From assembly GCA_016210245.1 (NCBI GenBank), contig JACQUR010000414.1, positions 1-20,266 on the forward strand: a stretch of 20,266 nt of DNA, written 5' to 3'. The translations under genes and the position numbers were made by a program. The notes under the pieces were generated by a model. That model searched no databases and was not told the DNA's origin. It saw only the letters and a list, made by a program, of their open reading frames with translations. This DNA is from Chloroflexota bacterium (GTDB lineage Bacteria; Chloroflexota; UBA6077; JACQUR01). Each line of letters begins with the position of its first letter. Positions within the stretch are counted from its first letter, which is position 1. Shown here piece by piece: positions 14,667 to 20,266 of the stretch.

Positions 14667-14724
14667 GATGTGTCACCAACCACCAGCGGCGCTCCATTTG
14701 AAGGGAGTTCGGTAAGGACACAAG

Positions 14725-14753
14725 ATTGTGCGGGAAGCCGGGGCGCCGGTCAA
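14725..14753 (-). promoter_or_regulatory. Sigma70-type promoter of the glycan cluster
   Basis: On the minus strand a TTGACC -35 (14748-14753, 5 of 6) and a CACAAT -10 (14725-14730, 4 of 6) are separated by exactly 17 nt. Transcription would start near 14718, about 50 nt before the CgeB-like gene. It is the best promoter in the window and probably drives the whole minus-strand block down to 7001. Confidence 0.5.
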
Positions 14754-14818
14754 ATCCGGGCTTCCACCAGCTCGCGCTGTTTCAGCACTGGGCGAACAGG
14801 AGTGTGGAGGAGCACGAA
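14750..14818 (-). pseudogene. Orphan 3' coding tail at a deletion scar
   Basis: A minus-strand frame reads VLLHTPVRPVLKQRELVEARI and stops at 14750-14752. It looks like the C-terminus of a lost gene joined directly to the DUF1156-like start in another frame. I cannot name the parent. Its stop overlaps the -35 of the glycan promoter. Confidence 0.25.
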
Positions 14819-14819
14819 C

Positions 14820-14864
14820 TCGGAAGTCCACTTCTGCCAGGCGCTTGCGTTCCTTGGAGATCAT
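14820..14864 (-). pseudogene. 5' stub of a DUF1156-type methylase-associated gene
   Basis: The frame starting at ATG 14864 reads MISKERKRLAEVDF. The KRLAEVDF block is the characteristic opening of DUF1156 proteins, large DNA-methylase-like proteins found in defence loci, where it is followed by a P-I-x-x-V-S and a GHPSTLHLWWARRP region. Here the similarity stops after Phe14 and continues as unrelated sequence, so only the first 14 codons remain. The ATG overlaps the HEPN stop as ATGA (14861-14864). That operon position supports the identification despite the short length. Confidence 0.5.
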
Positions 14865-15268
14865 GGCGCCTGGCTGAGTTGCTCCTCAACCCACTGGACG
14901 ACGGCTTCTGCAATCGCCACGGCCTCCGCGTACTCTGGCTGGGTGACTGGCGCGGCGACGCCGGGATAGCGGGCTACAACTGCGTAGGGCGTCAGACTCC
15001 CCGCTCGCTTGATCACCTGGGGAACAGCCTGGCCTGCCTGTTCGACCAGGGTCACCAGCTCAGTCAGATCGTGGGTGCGAGGGAACCGCACGCGCAGCGA
15101 GATCAGGAGGGCCTTGGTAGCCTTTTCAGCAGCTTGCTGCGCGTCAAAGCAGAGGTCTTCAAGGTACACCTCCGGAATGCTAATCGCGCCCTTGGCTCTC
15201 GCCAGATTGCTCTTCGCTCGGTTCAGCCATTCCCTGGGATCATTCGGCGGGTAGCGTTTCGGCGGCAT
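14861..15268 (-). CDS. HEPN-domain protein of an MNT/HEPN pair (HepT-like)
   Basis: This 135-residue protein starts at the ATG at 15268 (MPPKRYPPNDPREWL); a longer version from 15319 would overlap its partner by 80 bp. It is all-helical. The HEPN helix AQQAAEKATKALLISL (43-58) is followed by the RX4H motif RFPRTH (R61, H66), the proposed RNase centre of the superfamily. In MNT/HEPN systems the HEPN protein is the toxin and is silenced by its nucleotidyltransferase partner, in HepT/MntA by AMP transfer. Its start lies 29 bp inside the MNT gene and its stop overlaps the DUF1156-like start by ATGA. All key residues are present, so it is probably functional although both flanking genes are broken. 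Confidence 0.85.
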   Translation of the reverse strand: MPPKRYPPNDPREWLNRAKSNLARAKGAISIPEVYLEDLCFDAQQAAEKATKALLISLRVRFPRTHDLTELVTLVEQAGQAVPQVIKRAGSLTPYAVVARYPGVAAPVTQPEYAEAVAIAEAVVQWVEEQLSQAP

Positions 15269-15584
15269 AGACGACCTTCCCATCCCGTAAGGCGGGCTCG
15301 ATGACGAGCCCGATCGCATCGCGGTACCGCTCGATATCCTCGGGAGTCACGACGATAACGTCCACCGCCTTTCCTACCCCAAACAGGTTCATGTAAATCC
15401 GTCGGGCCAGGTCGAGCTGATTGGCGCCGGACTTGACCACGAGCAGGTCTACATCACTGTTCGGTCCCATCTCCCCCCGGGCGGCGGAGCCAAACAGGAT
15501 AATCTTCTCTGGCCTGGCCACCTCCACGACGCGGCGGACGATCTCGTCCAACGTCTCCTGGGAAAGGGTCCTGCCTGCTTTCAT
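15240..15584 (-). CDS. MNT-type nucleotidyltransferase (MntA-like) partner of HEPN
   Basis: This 114-residue minimal nucleotidyltransferase has the complete GSX10DXD signature: FGSAARGEMGPNSDVDLLVV with G32, S33, D44 and D46, and the third carboxylate in KAVDVIVVT (D75). The size matches single-domain MNT antitoxins. These proteins bind the HEPN toxin and, in studied cases, AMPylate it to block its RNase activity. Its ATG (15582-15584) overlaps the stop of the helicase remnant as ATGA, and the HEPN start lies inside its 3' end, so the three were once translationally coupled. No own promoter is evident upstream within the helicase remnant. Confidence 0.88.
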   Translation of the reverse strand: MKAGRTLSQETLDEIVRRVVEVARPEKIILFGSAARGEMGPNSDVDLLVVKSGANQLDLARRIYMNLFGVGKAVDVIVVTPEDIERYRDAIGLVIEPALRDGKVVYAAETLPAE

Positions 15585-16212
15585 CTTCCGTACTCCGCTG
15601 CATCCTCCCGTAGCTCCGTCGGCCGGGCTACGGCCCTCGCGTTAAGATAATAGTGGTCCACCCTGCTTGCCTTGTGCCAGTCCAGGCGGGCCCGGTCCTT
15701 GATTGGCAACTGGAGCCTCGGCTTGGCGCGGCAGTGGGTGACCACGTAGAGCCAGCAGCCGTCGCGGCCGTCCTCCGCCACGCGCTTCTCGTTGGGGGTG
15801 AGCAGACCGTTCCGGTCACCCCGCCGATGCCTTTCACCTCGATCAGCCGCACCTCGGGCTGCTCGCGCTCGGGGTGGGGCAGGACCAGCACGCTGGCCAG
15901 GCGCTCCACCTCCCGGAGCAGGACCAGGAAAGGCTCGTCGAACTTCTCCTTCAGCTCGCGCTGCCACTGGAAGGTCAGGTTGGCTGGGCACACCACCACG
16001 ATGCGCTCGGCCAGCCCACGGAGCTTCAACTCGCGGATCAGCAGCCCCGCCATGATCGTCTTGCCGGCCCCGGCGTCGGCGGCCAGAAGAAACCGGACCT
16101 GCGATAGCTTGAGCAGGTAGTCGTACACCGCTTCCAGTTGGTGGGGCAGCGGGTCGACACGCGACATGGAGAGGACGAAATACGGATCGAACTCGTAGGC
16201 GATTCCCATGTC
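15581..16212 (-). pseudogene. Remnant of SNF2-type helicase with DUF3883-like C-terminus
   Basis: The intact gene would exceed 1000 codons; about 210 remain. From 16212 the frame reads IAYEFDPYF, LPHQLEAVYDYLL, RFLLAADAGAGKTIMAGLL (Walker A, Lys codon near 16062) and VVVCPANLTFQWQRELKEKF, which is the start of the SF2/SNF2 core. Near 15918 it jumps to LREVERLASVLVLPHPERE, normally close to the C-terminus, so DEAH and all later motifs are deleted. A second jump near 15852 enters RLIEVKGIGG. A loss of one base at about 15803 then moves the tail (LTPNEKRVAEDGRDGCWLYV, PRLQLPIKDRARLDWH, VDHYYL) into the frame ending at 15581. That tail resembles DUF3883. Such helicases occur in defence loci related to DISARM. 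Confidence 0.8.
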
Positions 16213-16532
16213 TGGCCGGAGCCAGCGTGGCGGTATTGCACACCTGTCTGTAACTACCAAGGTACCAGGACCGGCCGGTGTAAGCGGTTGACCGGGGCCT
16301 GAGCGGTCGTGCAGTATGGTGGCATGGACGGAGACAGCCTGCGCAGCAGGACGCTCGAAGCATCTCGGGACGGGCCAGAGGCGGTCGTCGGGCTGGTGGT
16401 CAGCCTCATGGACGAGGTCTGGGACGCACCGGGTGGGCCATTCCCGATCCATTCCCGATCATTGAAGTAGCCCATTCCGGGTTGTCAAACACAAAGGGGC
16501 CCTGCAGGTGAGGCATCGAGCAGCGTTTGACC
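16213..16532. other. Gap without a recognisable gene
   Basis: About 320 bp between the helicase remnant and the membrane protein gene. No protein motif, RNA or convincing terminator is visible. An 11-bp unit CCATTCCCGAT is tandemly doubled near 16438-16460. The lost 5' part of the helicase may have been here. Confidence 0.4.
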
Positions 16533-18284
16533 CTACTGCTGCTGAGTAAGCTCGTAGAGCACGGCCGTTTCGTACTGCCGAACTGGCTTCGACGCGACCC
16601 AGTTCTCAAGGGTGATCCCTACAGCTTGGAGCTCCGTGGACAGGCTCGCCGGAGGCGGCTGTGGAGCAATGACGAAGAGGCGACCGCCCGGCTCCGCGTC
16701 GCGCACCAGGAGGCTCGGATCGAGCCCGTGCCTCTTGAAGTAGTACTGGATCTGAGGCAGCGAGGCAGGCACGATCGTCTGCACCCTATCACCAGCTTGA
16801 ACGATATCCCTCACCGTTACGGTTATCGCCTCAGCATCCTGGAAGTTGCCTGTTTCACTGGAGTACAGCACAGAGCGGTTCACCAGGACGTGCGCGCTCA
16901 TGAGTACCGCGAGCGCGACAGATGCCACGGCTGCAGCTTGGATGGCTTTTCCACGCTGCTCAAGTCGCGCGCCAACGACCTTCGCCACACAGACGATGCC
17001 CGAGCAAGCGACCAGGAAATACAACGGCAGAAGGAATATCCATACCCGCTCGAATGGAACGACTCTCTGCGCGAGAACCAGAGACACGCAGCACCCTACC
17101 GCCAGGAGGGGAAGCGGCACTCTTCCCCGCCCGGTGTCCTGAACAAATACGGTTGCAACCACAACCCCGGCAGCGAAGGCGACGGAAATGACCCCGGGCA
17201 CATCGCGGTTCCAGAACGACCACGTCGATGCAAGCGAGCCCGGGAGACTTGCCAGCACTTGATCCCAGCCAAGCGGGGTGACGAATCTGTTGGACAGAAG
17301 GTTCTCGGGGCCCGAGACGAGGATCACCGGCAAGTAGAGCAAGAAGACCAGTATGCCCGTGATGGCGAGCGGGACGACGAATAGGCCCAACTCCTGTCCA
17401 CGGCGCCCGATTTCCCGGGTAGGGGCAGTCAGGATGGACACAACTGCCCATGCCAGGATGGGCGCGAAAGCATAGAGCATGGTCGGGATCGTATAGAAGC
17501 CGAGCGCCGCGAGTATGGCGCTCACCAGCAGGGCGGCCCGGTTGCCCGTCTGTCGCGCGTAGGCGACCAAAGACAGGGTCGCGAGGAAGAGGAGTGTCAG
17601 CAGCGTGTAGCCGCGCGCATTCGTTGAGTACTCGACCAGGAAGGAGGAGCCAGCGACAGCCGCCGCGGCAAGCAATCCCGCGCTCCGTCCGTAGAGCAGG
17701 TGCCCCAGCACGTACGTCGTTGGGACGAGGAGGATCCCGGCCACCAGTGCGGGCAGACGAATGGCCCAGAGCTGGTTGCCAAGGAGCATGGAACTGATGT
17801 GGACCAGCAGCGTGTGGAAGAGCTGGTTGTTCGGCTCCGGGTAGAAGCTGAGCGCGTAGTAGAGTGGCCGCGACGCAAACTCGTTGAAAGTGTGCGCCTC
17901 ATCGTAGCGAGCGGGCTGCGAGAGAAAGGACACACGAGCGACTGTCCCGATCAGCACAATCAGTATCGCGCCGACCAGGCAAAGTCGGTATTGGGGGAGG
18001 AACATCGTACGCAACCCACCGCGGATTGCGCCCACGAGGGCTGGTGCAGAGACGACAGCCTCTTCCAGGAAGTCTTGAAACGAGCGCGCCATCACCTGTA
18101 CCACTGCTGCTGCGAGCAGCAGCACCAAGCCTGAGAGACGGAGACGCTCACCGATGTTCCGAAAGAACTCCTGCGTGTAGAAGCCTCCCTGTCTGCCGGG
18201 AAGAAGCTGGCCAACCTGGGCCTGGAACCCATCCACGGGCACCAGAGAGCCTGCCAAGAACGTCAGGCCGAGTGCCGCGAACAT
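16533..18284 (-). CDS. Polytopic membrane glycosyltransferase, GT39/PMT-like
   Basis: The 583-residue product has about a dozen hydrophobic segments, starting with 1-15, 50-66 and 100-117. The GT-C signature lies in the first large outer loop: ARYDEAHTF with the Asp-Glu pair at 128-129, then YPEPNNQLFHTLLVHI (148-163), the place where PMT_2-type enzymes have an N-H-P motif. The C-terminal 120 residues form a soluble, probably extracytoplasmic domain (VTVRDIVQAGDRVQTIVP, IQYYFKRHGLDPSLLV). Such enzymes move sugars from polyprenyl phosphate to lipids, proteins or glycans outside the membrane. The ATG at 18284 has no clear ribosome binding site, so the start is less certain. The gene is less GC-rich and less repeat-laden than the glycan cluster. 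Confidence 0.8.
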   Translation of the reverse strand: MFAALGLTFLAGSLVPVDGFQAQVGQLLPGRQGGFYTQEFFRNIGERLRLSGLVLLLAAAVVQVMARSFQDFLEEAVVSAPALVGAIRGGLRTMFLPQYRLCLVGAILIVLIGTVARVSFLSQPARYDEAHTFNEFASRPLYYALSFYPEPNNQLFHTLLVHISSMLLGNQLWAIRLPALVAGILLVPTTYVLGHLLYGRSAGLLAAAAVAGSSFLVEYSTNARGYTLLTLLFLATLSLVAYARQTGNRAALLVSAILAALGFYTIPTMLYAFAPILAWAVVSILTAPTREIGRRGQELGLFVVPLAITGILVFLLYLPVILVSGPENLLSNRFVTPLGWDQVLASLPGSLASTWSFWNRDVPGVISVAFAAGVVVATVFVQDTGRGRVPLPLLAVGCCVSLVLAQRVVPFERVWIFLLPLYFLVACSGIVCVAKVVGARLEQRGKAIQAAAVASVALAVLMSAHVLVNRSVLYSSETGNFQDAEAITVTVRDIVQAGDRVQTIVPASLPQIQYYFKRHGLDPSLLVRDAEPGGRLFVIAPQPPPASLSTELQAVGITLENWVASKPVRQYETAVLYELTQQQ

Positions 18285-18582
18285 AAATGGAAAGCGTGAA
18301 CGTGACTCTCCTAGCGGCCGTACCCGCCCGAGTCGCGGAGTATGCCCTCACTCCAATCTCCCCGCGGGTGAGAAGTATCGATGGTGCCATAGGAAACTCT
18401 CCTGGTGGCTGGGGAGCCACGGCCGCTCCAGCGTCGATGCTTGGCCGAGCGGCCAGGCGCACTGCGGAGTATAGCCGTGTCCCCCCGGATGAAAAAAGCG
18501 CCCGATGCACCCGGAGAAGGGGCCTCCGATTGACCCAAGACTTTGCCATCGGATACGCTCTGCATACGAGACCCAATCGGAT
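18285..18582. promoter_or_regulatory. Divergent intergenic region
   Basis: This 298-bp region separates two divergent membrane-protein genes, so it should hold both promoters. For the plus-strand gene, TTGACC at 18530-18535 is followed 16 nt later by GATACG (18552-18557), giving a start near 18564; the -10 is weak. On the minus strand TATACT occurs near 18471-18476 without a good -35. A perfect 6-bp hairpin, GTGGCT-GGGG-AGCCAC, lies at 18405-18420. Confidence 0.35.
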
Positions 18583-19878
18583 ATGACAAGATCGATCGCT
18601 GGCGCGCAAACAGGTAGCAGCGCATCCCCGGGTCTTTCCGCTCCGCTGGACTCAACCTATCTCGTGGCGCTCCTCCTCTGGCTCGTCACACGTCTGCTCG
18701 TGCTTGCTCACCAGGGAACAGAGCTGTGGATGAACGGGCCTGTGGTGGAAGTCGCTCGACGGATACTCGTGGGCGACTGGAGTGAGGCGTTCAAACGGCC
18801 CCCGCTTCCAGTGGTGCTCACCGCTCCGTTCCTCCTCCTGGACGAGAACCCGCAGGAGGTGGTCAACGTCGTCTATCTCCTGGCGAGCTTGTTTCAGTTT
18901 GCGGCGTACGCCCTCCTGATTCGACTGGCCTTTGCCACCCAGCCGCGCTGGCAGGTGTTCGGACTGCTGCTATTCCTCCTGCTCCCCATCAACCACTCGA
19001 TCCACCACTATCGCAATATCCCCACAGTGCTGGGGAGCAGCGCTGGCTTCCTCCTGGCCGCGCACTGGCTCTGGATCGCCGCGTCGAATCGCAGCCAGGT
19101 GTGGACGGTCCGGTCGGTGCTCTGGGTGCTCGGGGCACTCGCCCTTGGCGCCGGGAGCCGCACCGAGAGCCTCGTGTTCGCGGCCCTCTTGCTCGCCTTC
19201 GCCGTGGCCATGCCGCGCTACCGGGCAACCGGAGTCCACCTGCTCTACGGTGTCGGTCTGCTGGCCGCGGTCGCCGTCCTGGCGGCCGCACCGCGGCTTG
19301 CTGGCGCCGATGCTGCGCGCGTCGAGTACTATCGCGTCTCCACCTTCCTGAACAGCACGCCTGTTCCCTGGCTCACGCCCGAGTGCCGGGCCGTCCACAC
19401 GGAGGACTGCGCCGAGCGCGATGGTGCCGCCTACTTTGGTCCGCCGAGCCAGCGCGGCGGACTCGTCGGCATGGTCCTGGCCCACCCGGGGCTCGTGCTC
19501 CAGAAGACAGCCCTCGGCGCGGGAGACAACCTGCAGGCCGTGTTCGGGCTCAACCTGTCCACGTACCCGCCGCTCTTCTGGGTGGTCTGGCTCGCCGGGC
19601 TGGCGTATGCGCCCTGCCGGGCGGCGCTGCGCACGGTACCGGGCGCGCTCTGGGCCAGCGCCGCGGCGGCGCTGGCCACCTCCGCGCTCCCCCCGTTGAC
19701 CTGGGCGCCCGCCTATCCCCAGTACCATCTCCACACCGTGCTGCCGGTCGCGGTGGTGACCATTCCCATCCTCGGCGCGCTCGCACGCTCCTGGCGGGGC
19801 AGCACGCTGGTGGCGCTGTTCTGGCTGGCCAACGCCGCCTTCAGCCTGCTGCGCTACACGCGCTACACGGGCTACTGA
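18583..19878 (+). CDS. Polytopic membrane protein, possible GT-C glycosyltransferase
   Basis: From the ATG at 18583 the product has 431 residues; an upstream in-frame ATG at 18505 adds 26 residues of low-quality sequence and is less likely. It has about nine hydrophobic segments (first at about 25-43). The first outer loop, ELWMNGPVVEVARRILVGDWSEAFKRPPLP, has the length and charge expected of GT-C enzymes, and a second conserved-looking stretch is NHSIHHYRNIPT. There is a large outer loop with two Cys (TPECRAVHTEDCAERDG), probably a disulphide. It is likely an envelope glycosyltransferase or related integral membrane enzyme, but I do not recognise a specific family. No neighbour shares its transcript. 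Confidence 0.7.
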   Translation: MTRSIAGAQTGSSASPGLSAPLDSTYLVALLLWLVTRLLVLAHQGTELWMNGPVVEVARRILVGDWSEAFKRPPLPVVLTAPFLLLDENPQEVVNVVYLLASLFQFAAYALLIRLAFATQPRWQVFGLLLFLLLPINHSIHHYRNIPTVLGSSAGFLLAAHWLWIAASNRSQVWTVRSVLWVLGALALGAGSRTESLVFAALLLAFAVAMPRYRATGVHLLYGVGLLAAVAVLAAAPRLAGADAARVEYYRVSTFLNSTPVPWLTPECRAVHTEDCAERDGAAYFGPPSQRGGLVGMVLAHPGLVLQKTALGAGDNLQAVFGLNLSTYPPLFWVVWLAGLAYAPCRAALRTVPGALWASAAAALATSALPPLTWAPAYPQYHLHTVLPVAVVTIPILGALARSWRGSTLVALFWLANAAFSLLRYTRYTGY

Positions 19879-19896
19879 TACCGGGGGTCCGCGCTC

Positions 19897-19916
19897 CCTC
19901 ACGGTCGCGGCTCGGA
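19897..19916. repeat. 20-bp inverted repeat, left copy
   Basis: CCTCACGGTCGCGGCTCGGA is the exact reverse complement of 20238-20257. A nearby AGGTCCCTCGAC (19923-19934) recurs in direct orientation, with one mismatch, at 20255-20266. The pair flanks the small membrane gene. Confidence 0.85.
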
Positions 19917-20022
19917 CCGACAAGGTCCCTCGACGCCTGACGGCGCACCAGTCCTAGCTTCATGCCCCCACCTGAACGGTTACGCACGGCCATCCCTCCC
20001 ACTGGTATCATTGGTGTGGGGG

Positions 20023-20028
20023 CAAGGA
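20023..20028 (+). promoter_or_regulatory. Ribosome binding site of the 56-residue gene
   Basis: A strong AAGGAG site lies 7 nt before the ATG at 20036 and is a main reason to accept this very short gene. Confidence 0.6.
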
Positions 20029-20035
20029 GCAGACC

Positions 20036-20206
20036 ATGCCGATTTTCGGCAACCTTCCTGTCTGGGCGGTCCTGCTGATCGTCCTGCTGGTGTCGGCCAC
20101 GCTGATCGTGCTCAACATGGCGTGGCTGCTCCAGGCCAAGGGGATGGTGGACCAACTCGCCCGACAGCGCCAGGAGCGCGAGCGGCGCCCACGCGCGCAG
20201 CGCTAG
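20036..20206 (+). CDS. 56-residue single-pass membrane protein
   Basis: The translation opens MPIFGNLPVW, followed by one hydrophobic segment of about 22 residues (AVLLIVLLVSATLIVLNMAWLL, 11-32) and a very basic tail (QLARQRQERERRPRAQR). By the positive-inside rule the tail should be cytoplasmic. A strong AAGGAG lies upstream, and codon use is G/C-rich at third positions like its neighbours. I do not recognise a family. The gene stands alone between the two arms of an inverted repeat (19897-19916 and 20238-20257), so it could be a small mobile or repeat-associated cassette. The function is unknown. Confidence 0.6.
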   Translation: MPIFGNLPVWAVLLIVLLVSATLIVLNMAWLLQAKGMVDQLARQRQERERRPRAQR

Positions 20207-20237
20207 TACTCTGTTACCCGTCAAGTGAGAGGTGGTA

Positions 20238-20257
20238 TCCGAGCCGCGACCGTGAGG
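20238..20257. repeat. 20-bp inverted repeat, right copy
   Basis: TCCGAGCCGCGACCGTGAGG is the exact reverse complement of 19897-19916. It lies at the end of the window and may continue into a longer repeat that cannot be seen. Confidence 0.85.
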
Positions 20258-20266
20258 TCCTTCGAC

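Noticed and set aside
15581..16452. A functional small helicase gene
   Set aside because: It has Walker A but no Walker B or later motifs, two internal jumps and a frameshift before the DUF3883-like tail.
18505..18582. N-terminal extension of the plus-strand membrane protein from an upstream ATG
   Set aside because: The 26 extra residues are not membrane or signal sequence and would overlap the best promoter candidate. The ATG at 18583 is preferred.
1..20266. tRNA, rRNA or riboswitch
   Set aside because: Nothing in the window resembled a tRNA cloverleaf, an rRNA core or a known riboswitch by eye. A covariance-model scan was not possible here.

Overview
The window is GC-rich DNA (codon third positions mostly G/C) with densely packed, often overlapping genes, several non-ATG starts, many degraded mobile or defence genes, and intergenic short tandem repeats of 7-8 bp. 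This mix suggests a member of the Chloroflexota, probably uncultured. That is an inference from protein style and repeat type; the window holds no rRNA, tRNA or universal marker gene.

Layout. (1) 1-1141, plus strand: a run of small genes resembling toxin-antitoxin (TA) parts: a ribbon-helix-helix type antitoxin, a short PemK/MazF-like toxin, a HicB-like antitoxin and a DUF1905-like protein. The last two look damaged at their C-termini. (2) 1191-4086, minus strand: three overlapping genes led by a UvrD-type SF1 helicase with an N-terminal RelE/ParE-like domain, followed by two proteins I do not recognise. This is a candidate accessory or defence operon. (3) 4087-4697: no gene. It contains four 22-23 bp spaced copies of an IS21-type terminal repeat, a relic transposon end. 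(4) 4698-6914, minus: an orphan molybdopterin-binding subunit of the xanthine dehydrogenase/aldehyde oxidase family.

(5) 7001-14666, minus: a six-gene surface-glycan cluster. In transcription order it is a CgeB-like glycosyltransferase, a GT4-like transferase with an N-terminal membrane helix, a polytopic membrane protein, a GT2, a GT4 and a Gfo/Idh/MocA sugar dehydrogenase. A good sigma70-like promoter lies upstream at 14725-14753. Nearly every junction in this cluster carries an array of heptamer (or octamer) tandem repeats that runs into the ends of the coding sequences, and two junctions also carry inverted copies of one perfect hairpin.

(6) 14820-16212, minus: the remains of a defence operon. 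A SNF2-type helicase with a DUF3883-like C-terminus is reduced by internal deletion and a 1-nt frameshift. It is followed by an intact MNT nucleotidyltransferase/HEPN pair and then by the first codons of a DUF1156-type gene. The helicase-MNT and HEPN-DUF1156 junctions are both ATGA overlaps, so the four-gene order can be read although two genes are broken. (7) 16533-19878: two divergent polytopic membrane proteins of GT-C type. (8) 20036-20206: a 56-residue single-pass membrane protein lying between inverted copies of a 20-bp repeat.

Taken together, this is an accessory region where cell-surface glycan synthesis abuts eroded defence and TA modules. The best leads for something undescribed are the RelE-like/UvrD helicase operon, the skeleton operon that kept only its HEPN/MNT pair, and the heptamer arrays at glycan gene junctions.
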